The position numbers and the translations under genes are program-made. Positions 21,170 to 31,057 of a stretch of DNA of 64,000 bases are shown here, piece after piece. Positions within the stretch are counted from its first letter, which is position 1. Every line of letters begins with the position of its first letter. Source of the stretch: Mesorhizobium amorphae CCNWGS0123 (GTDB lineage: Bacteria; Pseudomonadota; Alphaproteobacteria; Rhizobiales; Rhizobiaceae); NCBI RefSeq assembly GCF_001686985.1, contig NZ_CP015318.1:1114001-1178000 (forward strand). The letters are read 5' to 3'. A model generated the notes under the pieces. It made no database searches. It was not told the DNA's origin and saw only the letters and a list, made by a program, of their open reading frames with translations.

Positions 21170-21994
21170 ATGGCACGTGCAGTCACCACCCAGCACAAGA
21201 CGATCGCAACCGCTGCCGCATGGATCGTCGCGCTGCTGATCTTCTTCCCAATCCTTTACACGATCATCACCTCGTTCAAGTCGGAGCAGGAGGCGATCCA
21301 GGGCTTCGCCCTGATCCCGTCGGGGACCATCGAGAGCTATTCCGAAGTCCAGGCGCAGAGCGGCTATTTCAAGTTCTTCTTGAATTCCGTGCTGCTGTCG
21401 GTCGGCTCGACCATCCTGGCTCTGCTCGTCGCCATACCGGCGGCGTGGTCGATGGCCTTCTCGCCGACCAAGCGGACCAAGGACATCCTGATGTGGATGC
21501 TCTCCACCAAGATGATGCCGGCGGTTGCCGTGCTGTTCCCGATCTACCTGATCTTCCGCGACTCGGGTCTGCTCGACAGCCGCGTCGGCCTGATGGTCAT
21601 GCTGATGCTGATCAACCTGCCGATCGTGGTCTGGATGCTCTACACCTACTTCCGCGAGATCCCCGGCGAGATCCTGGAAGCAGCGCGCATGGACGGCGCC
21701 TCGCTGTGGAACGAGATCGTCTATGTGCTGACGCCGATGGCGGTGCCAGGCATCGCCTCGACCATGCTGCTCAACATCATCCTGGCCTGGAACGAGGCGT
21801 TCTGGACGATCCGGCTGACCACCACTGAAGCCGCACCGCTGACCGCCTTCATCAGCTCCTTCTCCAGCCCGCAAGGCCTGTTCTGGGCCAAGCTGTCGGC
21901 GGCCTCGACACTGGCGATCGCGCCGATCCTGATCATGGGCTGGTTCAGCCAGAAGCAGCTGGTGCGCGGCCTGACTTTTGGCGCGGTGAAATAA
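21170..21994 (+). CDS. smoG: Polyol ABC transporter permease SmoG
   Basis: 274 residues, MalG-type permease with six membrane segments and the EAA loop EAARMDGASLWNEIVYVLTP. It starts 11 bases after smoF behind a GGGAGG site and is the partner permease in the sorbitol/mannitol importer. The C-terminal segment FSQKQLVRGLTFGAVK is the usual end of this subfamily. Confidence 0.93.
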   Translation: MARAVTTQHKTIATAAAWIVALLIFFPILYTIITSFKSEQEAIQGFALIPSGTIESYSEVQAQSGYFKFFLNSVLLSVGSTILALLVAIPAAWSMAFSPTKRTKDILMWMLSTKMMPAVAVLFPIYLIFRDSGLLDSRVGLMVMLMLINLPIVVWMLYTYFREIPGEILEAARMDGASLWNEIVYVLTPMAVPGIASTMLLNIILAWNEAFWTIRLTTTEAAPLTAFISSFSSPQGLFWAKLSAASTLAIAPILIMGWFSQKQLVRGLTFGAVK

Positions 21995-22039
21995 CAACGC
22001 CGCAGGCGGACGACGGACACCAATCCCCGGGAGGAAACC

Positions 22040-23038
<999 letters not shown>

Positions 23039-23040
23039 GC

Positions 23041-23811
23041 ATGCGCCTGGCCGGCAAATCGGCGCTGATCACCGGGTCGGCGCGCGGCATCGGCAAGGCC
23101 TTCGCCGAAGCCTATGCGCGCGAAGGCGCCATGGTGGCGATTGCCGACATCAACCTCGAAGCCGCCGCCAAGACCGCCGCGGAGATCGGCGGGAAGGCCT
23201 ATGCGGTCAAGCTCGACGTCAGCGATCTCGCTTCGATCGAGGCGGCGGTCAAGGCGGTCGAGACCAGGACGGGCGGTCTCGACATATTGGTCAACAACGC
23301 CGCCCTGTTCGACCTGGCGCCGATCGTCGAGATCACCAAGGCAAGCTACGAAAAGCTGTTTTCGGTCAACGTCGCCGGCACGCTGTTCATGCTGCAGGCC
23401 GCCGCCCGCTCGATGATCGCCGCTGGCCGGGGCGGCAAGATCATCAACATCGCCAGCCAGGCCGGCCGGCGTGGTGAGGCGCTGGTCGCCGTCTACTGCG
23501 CCACCAAGGCCGCCGTCATCTCGCTCACCCAGTCGGCGGGGCTCGATTTGATCAAGCACCGCATCAACGTCAATGGCATCGCGCCCGGCGTCGTCGACAG
23601 CGACATGTGGGATGATGTCGACGCGCTGTTCGCCAAATACGAGAACCGGCCGAAGGGCGAGAAGAAGAGACTGGTCGGTGAGAGCGTGCCTTACGGCCGC
23701 ATGGGCAAAGCGGAAGACCTGACCGGCATGGCCGTCTTCCTGGCCAGCGAGGACGCCGAATACATCGTCGCCCAGACCTACAATGTCGACGGCGGCCAGT
23801 GGATGAGTTGA
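23041..23811 (+). CDS. smoS: Sorbitol/galactitol dehydrogenase SmoS (SDR family)
   Basis: 256 residues, short-chain dehydrogenase. Rossmann motif TGSARGIG at residues 11-18, NNA at 85-87, and catalytic Ser139, Tyr152 and Lys156 (YCATK). The Asp after the second strand (ADINLE) predicts NAD preference. It oxidises sorbitol to fructose, and SmoS enzymes of related bacteria also act on galactitol. It directly follows smoK, so transport and first oxidation are co-expressed. Confidence 0.93.
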   Translation: MRLAGKSALITGSARGIGKAFAEAYAREGAMVAIADINLEAAAKTAAEIGGKAYAVKLDVSDLASIEAAVKAVETRTGGLDILVNNAALFDLAPIVEITKASYEKLFSVNVAGTLFMLQAAARSMIAAGRGGKIINIASQAGRRGEALVAVYCATKAAVISLTQSAGLDLIKHRINVNGIAPGVVDSDMWDDVDALFAKYENRPKGEKKRLVGESVPYGRMGKAEDLTGMAVFLASEDAEYIVAQTYNVDGGQWMS

Positions 23812-23825
23812 GGGGCGAAGGCGCG

Positions 23826-23853
23826 CTTCTCCCCGTACCTCCGCGGGGAGAAG
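23826..23853. repeat. Intergenic hairpin repeat between smoS and mtlK
   Basis: CTTCTCCCCG and CGGGGAGAAG form a 10-bp stem around an eight-base loop. It looks like the short GC-rich palindromes scattered between rhizobial genes and may influence mRNA processing between the two dehydrogenase genes. Confidence 0.7.
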
Positions 23854-23898
23854 ACGCCGGGATCGCGAAGGCCGAGTTGGGCCAAAGGGTAAAAGCAG

Positions 23899-25377
23899 AT
23901 GACCGTGAAACTCTCGTCTTCCACTCTCGCCAAGCTTCCCTCGAAGGTCGCCGGCCCGCAATACGATCGCGCCACACTCAAGGCTGGCATCGTGCATTTT
24001 GGCGTCGGCAATTTCCATCGCTCGCACCAGGCCGTCTATCTCGATGACCTGTTCAATCAGGGCGTCGGCCACGACTGGGCACTGGTCGGCGCCGGCGTCT
24101 TCGAGGGCGAGAAGGTGGGCCGCGGCAAGCTGCAGGAACAGGACTGGCTGACCACCGTGGTCGAGCAGGACTCAGGCCATATGAGCGCCCGCGTCACCGG
24201 CGTGATGATCGACTTCCTGATGCCGGGCGATGCGACGGCGATCATCGAGCAGCTTGCCGATCCGGCGATCAGGATCGTTTCGCTGACCATCACCGAAGGC
24301 GGTTATTTCATCGATCCGGCCTCCGGCGTGTTCAACCCGACCCACCCTGATATCGTTGCCGACGCGCAACCAGGGGCGACGCCAAAAACCGTCTTTGGCC
24401 TGATCCTCGCCGGCCTGATGCACCGCCGCAGCGACGGCGTCGTGCCGTTCACCGTCATGTCCTGCGACAACATCCCTCACAACGGCCATGTCACCTCCGA
24501 CGGCGTTATCGGCCTCGCCCGCCTGATCGACGAAAACTTGGCCAATTGGGTCAGCGACAACGTCGCCTTTCCGAACGGCATGGTCGATCGCATCACGCCC
24601 GCCACCACCGACCGCGAGCGCGGCATCCTGGCCAGCGATTTCGGCCTCGAGGATAACTGGCCGGTGTTCTGCGAGCCGTTCAAGCAATGGGTGCTGGAGG
24701 ATCATTTCACCGACGGCCGTCCGCCGCTGGAAAAGGTCGGCGTGCAGTTCGTCAAGGACGTCGCGCCCTACGAGCTGATGAAGATCCGCATCCTCAATGG
24801 CGGCCATGCGACGATCGCCTATCCGGCCGGGTTGATGGACATCCATTTCGTCCATGAGGCGATGCAGGAGCCGCTGGTGCGCGGCTTCCTCGCCAAGCTG
24901 GAGCGCGACGAGATCATCCCGACCGTGCCGCCGGTGCCGGACACAGTGCTGGAAGATTATTACCAGCTCATCGAGCGCCGTTTCTCCAACCCGAAGATCG
25001 GCGACACCATTCGGCGGCTTTGTCTCGACGGTTCCAACCGCCAGCCGAAATTCATCATCCCGACCATCGCCGACCGGCTGAAGGCGGGAAAGAGCGTGGC
25101 CGGGCTGGCGCTGGAATCGGCGCTCTGGTGCCGCTACTGCTTCGGCACCACCGACAGCGGCGCCGTCATCGAGCCCAACGACCCGAACTGGGACCGGCTG
25201 CAGGCGACCGCGAAGGCGGCGAAGGGTACACCATCCGCCTGGCTTGCCATGGAGGACATCTATGGCGATGTCGGCCGCTCGCCGGTCTTCGCCGAAGCGT
25301 TCGCGCATGCGCTCAATGTTTTGTGGGCGAATGGTACGCGCGCGACGCTGACGCGCTATATCGCCGGCCAGCTCTGA
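23899..25377 (+). CDS. mtlK: Mannitol 2-dehydrogenase MtlK
   Basis: 492 residues, the length of polyol-specific long-chain dehydrogenases. An N-terminal Rossmann domain (IVHFGVGNFHRSHQAVYLDDL with GxGxFHR) precedes the catalytic helix domain with KIRILNGGHATIAYPAGL, where Lys, Asn and His form the active site. It oxidises mannitol (and arabitol) to fructose (xylulose) with NAD. It follows smoS and a short hairpin in the hexitol operon. Confidence 0.94.
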   Translation: MTVKLSSSTLAKLPSKVAGPQYDRATLKAGIVHFGVGNFHRSHQAVYLDDLFNQGVGHDWALVGAGVFEGEKVGRGKLQEQDWLTTVVEQDSGHMSARVTGVMIDFLMPGDATAIIEQLADPAIRIVSLTITEGGYFIDPASGVFNPTHPDIVADAQPGATPKTVFGLILAGLMHRRSDGVVPFTVMSCDNIPHNGHVTSDGVIGLARLIDENLANWVSDNVAFPNGMVDRITPATTDRERGILASDFGLEDNWPVFCEPFKQWVLEDHFTDGRPPLEKVGVQFVKDVAPYELMKIRILNGGHATIAYPAGLMDIHFVHEAMQEPLVRGFLAKLERDEIIPTVPPVPDTVLEDYYQLIERRFSNPKIGDTIRRLCLDGSNRQPKFIIPTIADRLKAGKSVAGLALESALWCRYCFGTTDSGAVIEPNDPNWDRLQATAKAAKGTPSAWLAMEDIYGDVGRSPVFAEAFAHALNVLWANGTRATLTRYIAGQL

Positions 25378-25395
25378 CGCCGACGGAAGCAGAGA

Positions 25396-26079
25396 ATGAC
25401 GCCCGAACTGGTCATCTTCGACTGTGACGGCGTCCTGGTCGACAGCGAGGCGCTCTCCGTCTCGGCTTTGCTCGGCATGATCGCGCTTGCCGGCGGCACT
25501 GTCAGCGAGGATCAGGCCTACGAGCATTTCCTCGGCAAGAGCATGAAGAGCGTCCGCGAGATCCTCGATCGCGATTTCGGGCTCGATATCTCCGACCAGC
25601 ATCTGACCGCGATGCGCGTCGAATTGATGCGCAAATTCCGCGAGGAGCTGAAACCGATCCCCGGCATCAAGGACGTGCTGCCGAAGCTTGGCGTGCCGTT
25701 CTGCGTCGCCTCCTCCGGCACACTCGAGCGCATCAGCTATGCGCTCGACGTCACCGGACTGCTCGGCCTTCTGGAGCCGCATCTGTTCAGCGCCACCATG
25801 GTGGCCAAAGGCAAGCCCTCGCCCGACCTTTTTCTCCACGCAGCCGCCAGCATGCGCGCCCATCCGCGCAAATGCCTGGTCATCGAGGACAGTCCGGCCG
25901 GCATCGCGGCCGCGCGGGCGGCGGGCATGCGCGTCTTTGCCTTCACCGGCGGCTCACATGCCGGCAACCCGGCATTGAAAGCGCGGCTTGCGTCGAGTGA
26001 ACCGGACTTTATATTCGCTGACATGCTGCAATTGCCCGATCTGATTGCAGGCCTGGGAGCGAGAGAAAAAGCATCTTGA
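25396..26079 (+). CDS. HAD-family hydrolase in the hexitol operon
   Basis: 227 residues. Motif I IFDCDGVLVDSE near the start, motif II ASSGT, Lys in KGKPSPDLF, and IEDSPAGIAAA; a helical cap lies between motifs I and II. It is a beta-phosphoglucomutase-like phosphatase or mutase. Its 3' end overlaps the kinase gene by four bases (TTGA). Phosphatase next to kinase suggests removal of dead-end polyol or ketose phosphates; the substrate is not known. Confidence 0.87.
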   Translation: MTPELVIFDCDGVLVDSEALSVSALLGMIALAGGTVSEDQAYEHFLGKSMKSVREILDRDFGLDISDQHLTAMRVELMRKFREELKPIPGIKDVLPKLGVPFCVASSGTLERISYALDVTGLLGLLEPHLFSATMVAKGKPSPDLFLHAAASMRAHPRKCLVIEDSPAGIAAARAAGMRVFAFTGGSHAGNPALKARLASSEPDFIFADMLQLPDLIAGLGAREKAS

Positions 26080-27662
26080 CCAACAGTTTCGTTTGCGCGG
26101 TCGATGTCGGCACCGGGAGCGCCCGTGCGGGCATTCTCGACACCAGGGGTACCTTGCTTGGCCGCGCCGATCACCCGATCGCCATGCACCAGCCCAAGGC
26201 CGATCATGCCGAGCATGATTCGCGCGATATCTGGTCGGCGGTGTGCATCGCCGTACGCGCCGCCCGCGAGAAGGCCGGTGTGGCGGCTGGCGACATTGTC
26301 GGCATCTCCTTCGATGCCACCTGCTCGCTGGTGGTGCGCGACAGGCAAGGCGGCCAGCTCAGCGTGTCGGCGACCGGGGAGCGGCGCTGGGACACCATCG
26401 TCTGGCTCGACCATCGCGCCATCGCCGAGGCCGACGAGTGCACGGAAAGCGGCCATACGGTGCTCGACTATATAGGCGGCGTCATGTCGCCGGAGATGGC
26501 GACGCCGAAGCTGATGTGGCTGAAGCGCAAATTGCCCGGAACATGGAATGAAGCCGGCTATCTATTCGACCTCACCGATTTCCTGACCTGGAAGGCGACC
26601 GGCTCGCTGGCGCGCTCGCAATGCACGCTGACCGCCAAATGGACCTATCTCGCGCATGAAGAAACCGGTTGGCGGCGTGATTTCTTCGAAACCGTCGGTC
26701 TTGGCGATCTTTTCGAGCACGGCAATCTGCCGGAGAAGGCAAGTCCGGTCGGAGCCGATATCGGCCCGCTCAGCGCCGAGGCGGCGGCGGAGCTTGGTCT
26801 GACGGAAAAATGCCGGGTCGGTGCCGGCGTCATCGATGCCTATGCCGGCGCGCTCGGTGTGCTTGGTGGTTTTGCCGGCGACGGCAGCAATATCAGCCGC
26901 CATCTGGCGCTGATCGCCGGCACCTCCTCCTGCGTCATGGCAATGTCGCCCGACCCGCAGCCTTTCGCCGGCGTCTGGGGGCCGTACTATGGCGCGGCAC
27001 TGCCAAAACTCTGGCTGTCGGAAGGCGGCCAGTCGGCCACCGGCGCGCTGCTCGACCACATCATCCGCTGGCATGGCGCCGGCGGCGAGCCCGACGCCGC
27101 CATGCACGCCAGGATCGCCCGCCGTGTCGCCGAACTGCGTGCCGCCGAGGGCGAAGGTCTCGCGGCGAGGCTGCATGTGCTGCCGGATTTCCACGGCAAC
27201 CGCTCGCCGTTGGCCGATCCGCATGCGGTCGGCGTCGTCAGCGGGCTTACACTCGATTCCTCCTTCGACAGCCTGTGCAAGCTCTACTGGCGCACCGCAG
27301 TCGGTATCGCGCTCGGCGTGCGCCATGTGCTGGAAGCGCTGAACGAGAACGGCTATCTGATCGACACGCTGCACGTCACCGGCGGCCACACCAAGAACCC
27401 GCTTTTGATGGAGCTCTATGCCGACGCCACCGGCTGCGCGGTGGTCGAACCGCTGGCCGATGAGGCGGTGCTGCTCGGCACCGGCATGGTCGCGGCCACC
27501 GCCGCCGGGCTTTTCCCCGACCTCAACGCCGCCTGCGTCGCCATGCAGCAAGGCGGCAAGAAACGCGCCGCCAACCCGGCCGCCGGCACTCGCTTCGACC
27601 GCGACTACCGCATCTTTCTGGAGATGCACCGCCAGCGGCAGGCGCTGGACGAGATCCGTTAG
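26076..27662 (+). CDS. FGGY-family carbohydrate kinase (ribulokinase-like)
   Basis: 528 residues with the two actin-like domains of FGGY kinases: DVGTGSARAGI at the N-terminus (ATP), DAYAGALGVLGG and GTSSCVMAMSPD in the middle, and a C-terminal GGHTKNPLLMELYADATGC. It is closer to the D-ribulokinase-type branch than to xylulokinase proper. Translation seems to start at a TTG that overlaps the previous stop. It likely phosphorylates a ketose produced by SmoS or MtlK. Confidence 0.88.
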   Translation: MTNSFVCAVDVGTGSARAGILDTRGTLLGRADHPIAMHQPKADHAEHDSRDIWSAVCIAVRAAREKAGVAAGDIVGISFDATCSLVVRDRQGGQLSVSATGERRWDTIVWLDHRAIAEADECTESGHTVLDYIGGVMSPEMATPKLMWLKRKLPGTWNEAGYLFDLTDFLTWKATGSLARSQCTLTAKWTYLAHEETGWRRDFFETVGLGDLFEHGNLPEKASPVGADIGPLSAEAAAELGLTEKCRVGAGVIDAYAGALGVLGGFAGDGSNISRHLALIAGTSSCVMAMSPDPQPFAGVWGPYYGAALPKLWLSEGGQSATGALLDHIIRWHGAGGEPDAAMHARIARRVAELRAAEGEGLAARLHVLPDFHGNRSPLADPHAVGVVSGLTLDSSFDSLCKLYWRTAVGIALGVRHVLEALNENGYLIDTLHVTGGHTKNPLLMELYADATGCAVVEPLADEAVLLGTGMVAATAAGLFPDLNAACVAMQQGGKKRAANPAAGTRFDRDYRIFLEMHRQRQALDEIR

Positions 27663-27790
27663 AACAATTCCAGGAAAAGTGTGAAGCGGTTTTCCCGGGA
27701 AAAGCGCGTAGCGCTTTCCCTTGGGAATTGCGTCAAGGCAAACAGATAGAGCGGGTCTGCGTTTCCGTGAAACGCTGAACCGCTCAAGCT
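27663..27790. repeat. Rhizobial intergenic repeat mosaic, family 2 copy 1
   Basis: Between the kinase and MATE genes lies a mosaic of short palindromes. The segment 27724-27757 (GGAATTGCGT... ending AGAGCGGGTC) recurs at 34657-34690. GCGCGTAGCGC-type and GCGTTTCCGTGAAACGC hairpins follow. I see no gene in the remaining bases to 27942. Confidence 0.65.
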
Positions 27791-27942
27791 CTGGCTCAAT
27801 AGCTGCCCGCTCCTCCTCCCTTGCCTTCATGTCGCATTTCGTTCAATAGACGGCGCAAACGCCGCGAAACCGAGGGTTTTGCCGTTTGCAATGCGGCTTC
27901 CGGCTCCTATGCCGACGCGCCGCAATCGGAAAGAGCAGGACA

Positions 27943-29346
27943 ATGTCTGCGATCGAAGCCGGCGCTCGCGCGCCGGAAAACCTTTGGCGTCAGGAAATCA
28001 CGGCGACGCTGGCGCTCGCCTGGCCGATGGTGCTGACCAATCTCGGCCAGACGGCCATGACCGCCACCGACGTCATGATGATGGGCAGGCTAGGGCCGGA
28101 TACGCTGGCCAGCGGCGCGCTCGGCGCCAATCTCTATTTCATGCCGCTGATCTTCGGCCTTGGCCTGATGCTGGCGACCTCGCCGATGATGGCGACCGAA
28201 CTCGGCCGCCGCCGCCATTCCGTGCGCGACCTGCGCCGCACTGTGCGCCAGGGCTTGTGGCTGGCGATCCTGATTTCAATTCCGATCTGGATCGCGCTCT
28301 GGCACGGCGAGGCAATCCTGTTGGCCATGGGCCAGGAACCGGCGCTGGCGCATCAGGCAGGCATCTATCTGCGCTGGCTGGAATGGGCGGTACTGCCCTT
28401 CTATGGCTATATCGTGCTGCGCTCGTTCATCTCGGCGCTGGAGCGGCCGGGCTGGGCGCTGATCATCGTCTTCGTCGCCGTCGCCTGCAACGCCTTCTTC
28501 AACTGGGTGTTCATGTTCGGCAATCTAGGGGTCACCTCGATGGGCATTGCCGGCTCCGGTCTCGCCACGACGCTCTCCAGCATACTGATGTTTGTCGGCC
28601 TGGCGGCGGTGGTGATGCTGGAGAAGAAGTTCCGCCGCTATCGGATGTTCGGCCGCTTCTGGCGCGCTGACTGGCCGCGCTTCAAGGGCCTGCTGCGGCT
28701 CGGCATGCCGATCGCCGGCATCCTCGCCTTCGAGGTGACGATCTTCAACGCAGCGGCACTGCTGATGGGCCTGATCGACGCGGATTCGCTGGCCGCTCAT
28801 GCCATCGCAATCCAGATCGCCTCGATCTCCTTCATGGTGCCGCTCGGCCTCAACCAGGCGGTGACGGTGCGGGTCGGCCTTGCCCATGGTGCGGGCAATC
28901 CGGAAGGCGTTTCCCGCGCCGGCTGGACAGCCTTCGTCATCGGCGTCTCCTTCATGGCGCTGATGGGTCTGGTGATGATCCTGTGGCCGCATCTGCTGAT
29001 CAGCGCCTTCATCGATTTGACCAATCCGGCCAACGCCAGGGTGATCGCGCTTGCCGTGTCTTTCCTTGCGTTTGCGGCGCTGTTCCAGATCTTCGACGGC
29101 GCGCAGGCGGTGGCCGCCGGCATGCTGCGCGGCCTGCACGACACCAAGGTGCCGATGATCTATGCCGCGATCGGCTATTGGGGCGTCGGCCTGCCGCTCG
29201 GCGTGCTGCTCGCCTTCCATTTCGGCTTCAACGGCGTCGGCATCTGGATCGGCCTGTCGTCAGGGCTGGCGGTGGTCGCGGCCCTGCTTCTGGCACGCTG
29301 GCTGCGGCGCGATCGCATCGCGCCGCCGCTTGTGTTCGGGCATTGA
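27943..29346 (+). CDS. MATE-family multidrug efflux transporter
   Basis: 467 residues with twelve membrane segments in two homologous halves, starting TLALAWPMVLTNLGQTAMTATDVMMMGRLG and with a matching second-half start LLRLGMPIAGILAFEVTIFNAAALLMG. This fits the NorM branch of MATE, which exports cationic drugs with sodium or protons. The start was chosen after an AGGACA site. It is separated from the hexitol operon by a repeat region and ends at a strong hairpin. Confidence 0.92.
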   Translation: MSAIEAGARAPENLWRQEITATLALAWPMVLTNLGQTAMTATDVMMMGRLGPDTLASGALGANLYFMPLIFGLGLMLATSPMMATELGRRRHSVRDLRRTVRQGLWLAILISIPIWIALWHGEAILLAMGQEPALAHQAGIYLRWLEWAVLPFYGYIVLRSFISALERPGWALIIVFVAVACNAFFNWVFMFGNLGVTSMGIAGSGLATTLSSILMFVGLAAVVMLEKKFRRYRMFGRFWRADWPRFKGLLRLGMPIAGILAFEVTIFNAAALLMGLIDADSLAAHAIAIQIASISFMVPLGLNQAVTVRVGLAHGAGNPEGVSRAGWTAFVIGVSFMALMGLVMILWPHLLISAFIDLTNPANARVIALAVSFLAFAALFQIFDGAQAVAAGMLRGLHDTKVPMIYAAIGYWGVGLPLGVLLAFHFGFNGVGIWIGLSSGLAVVAALLLARWLRRDRIAPPLVFGH

Positions 29347-29352
29347 AAAACA

Positions 29353-29385
29353 AAGCGGCCGCCGGACAGGTTCCGGCGGCCGCTT
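29353..29385. terminator. Bidirectional terminator between MATE and ABC permease genes
   Basis: AAGCGGCCGCCGGA and TCCGGCGGCCGCTT form a perfect 14-bp stem with a five-base loop, flanked by A-rich sequence on one side and TTCGTTT on the other. It sits between two convergent genes. Confidence 0.8.
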
Positions 29386-29402
29386 CGTTTGCGTGAGTTC
29401 GA

Positions 29403-30206
29403 TCAGTTGCCGTCGGACGACATCGCGCCGAGCAGCCTGCGGATGTCGCCGAACCGCGCGATCGCGCCGAACACCAGCGCCGCCACCGCGACGAAGAACA
29501 CCGACACCGAAGCCATGGTCGGCGTGTAGCCGTAGCGCAGCGCGTTGAAGATCTTGATCGGCAGCGTCTCGGTGGTGAAGCCGATCGTCATGTAGGCGAC
29601 GATGTATTCGTTGAGCGACAGCACGAAGGCGAAGGCATAGCCCGAGACGAGGTAGGGCAGGATCAGCGGCAGCACCACGGTCTTCAAGACGGTGCGGTCG
29701 TCGGCGCCCATGGTGGCGGCGGCCTCGACCAGCGAGCGGTCGATCGAGGCAAAACCCAGCGACAGCGTCACCAGCGGCAGCGTCACGAAAAAGATCGCAT
29801 GGCTGATGATGGCGGTGAAGAACTGGCCGAACAGCCCGACCGTCGCCCAGAAGCTGAGGAAGCCGAGCGCGGTGATAACCGGCGGCAAGATGAAGGGCGC
29901 CAGCCCCAGTACCTGAAAGATGTTCGCCCAGGGCGCGATGCGCCGCCACAGGAACCAGGCCAGCGGCAGTGCGATGGCCACCGCGATCGCCGCCGAGCAG
30001 ACGGCGAGCGTCACCGAATGGATCAGCGCCAGCCGCCATTCCGGGTCGGTGAAGATCTGTCCGTACCATGCCAGCGAGAAGCCGACCGGCGGGAAAGCCA
30101 GGTCCTGCTTCTCGTTGACCGAGACGCCGGCAACGACGATGAGCGGCGCCGCCAGGAACAGGGCGACGAGGCCGAAATAGAAGCGGCGAAGCCAGATCTC
30201 GGTCAT
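29403..30206 (-). CDS. ABC transporter permease, PotC-like
   Basis: 267 residues, six membrane segments; EAA loop VEAAATMGADDRTVLKTVVLPLILP. It belongs to the polyamine/opine/phosphonate importer class. The ATG overlaps the stop of the partner permease gene by four bases. It is the last gene of a four-gene minus-strand importer (binding protein, ATPase, two permeases). The substrate is uncertain: polyamine, aminobutyraldehyde-like or opine-like compounds are all possible. Confidence 0.88.
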   Translation of the reverse strand: MTEIWLRRFYFGLVALFLAAPLIVVAGVSVNEKQDLAFPPVGFSLAWYGQIFTDPEWRLALIHSVTLAVCSAAIAVAIALPLAWFLWRRIAPWANIFQVLGLAPFILPPVITALGFLSFWATVGLFGQFFTAIISHAIFFVTLPLVTLSLGFASIDRSLVEAAATMGADDRTVLKTVVLPLILPYLVSGYAFAFVLSLNEYIVAYMTIGFTTETLPIKIFNALRYGYTPTMASVSVFFVAVAALVFGAIARFGDIRRLLGAMSSDGN

Positions 30207-31057
30207 AGCGCGTTCTCCTTGCGTCCGACGAGCAGCGTCATTCCAACCAGCGCCAGCGAGATCAGCACCAGGAACACCGCCATCGCCGCCCCGAAAGGCA
30301 TGTTGGACTGATAGATCGCCTGGTCGGTGATCAGCACCGACAGTGTCCAGTGTTGCGGCCGCCCGAGGATCTGCGGCAACAGATAGGACCCAAGCGCAAA
30401 CACGAAGACCATGATCAGCGTTGCCACGATGGTGTTTCGGAGCGCCGGCGCCACGACGTTGAAGAAGGCCCGAACCGGCGAGGCGCCAAGCGTGCGCGCC
30501 GCCTCGAGCAGTGTCGGGTCGAGGCGCACCAGGGCGGGGTAGAGCACCAGTATGGTGTAAGGCAGCGCCTGGTAGACCATGCCGGTCAGCACCGCGCCGA
30601 AGGTAGGCAGCAGCGCCACCGGCTTGTCCATCAGCCCGATCGCCACGAACAGGTTGGTGATGCCCGCGGTGCGCGAAAACAGCGTCGACCAGGCAAAGCC
30701 GATGATGACCTCCGACAGCGACAGCACCGACAACAGCCCGACCAGCCACAGCGTCTGCACATGGCGCGGCCGCCTTGTCAAAAGATAGGTGAAGGGGAAG
30801 GCGATGGCGACGCAGCAGACGGCGACCAGCACCGCCAGCATCAGCGAAAAGCCGAGCACGCCGCCGAAGAACACCGACAGGAAGCGTGCGTAATTGTCGA
30901 ACACGAAATCCGGCGTGTAGAAACCGGAGGGATTGCGCTTGAAGAAGCTCACCGCGATCATCGTCGAGAACGGCACGACGAAGAAGACGATCAGCATCAG
31001 CGCCGGAAAGAACAGCGGCGTGTAGTCGGCTACCGACTTTGGAGCTTCGCGTCTCAT
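30203..31057 (-). CDS. ABC transporter permease, PotB-like
   Basis: 284 residues with six membrane segments, first at PLFFPALMLIVFFVVPFSTMIAVSFF, and an EAA loop LLEAARTLGASPVRAFFNVVAPAL. It overlaps the ATPase gene upstream and the second permease gene downstream by four bases each, so the three are translated as a unit. Confidence 0.88.
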   Translation of the reverse strand: MRREAPKSVADYTPLFFPALMLIVFFVVPFSTMIAVSFFKRNPSGFYTPDFVFDNYARFLSVFFGGVLGFSLMLAVLVAVCCVAIAFPFTYLLTRRPRHVQTLWLVGLLSVLSLSEVIIGFAWSTLFSRTAGITNLFVAIGLMDKPVALLPTFGAVLTGMVYQALPYTILVLYPALVRLDPTLLEAARTLGASPVRAFFNVVAPALRNTIVATLIMVFVFALGSYLLPQILGRPQHWTLSVLITDQAIYQSNMPFGAAMAVFLVLISLALVGMTLLVGRKENAL

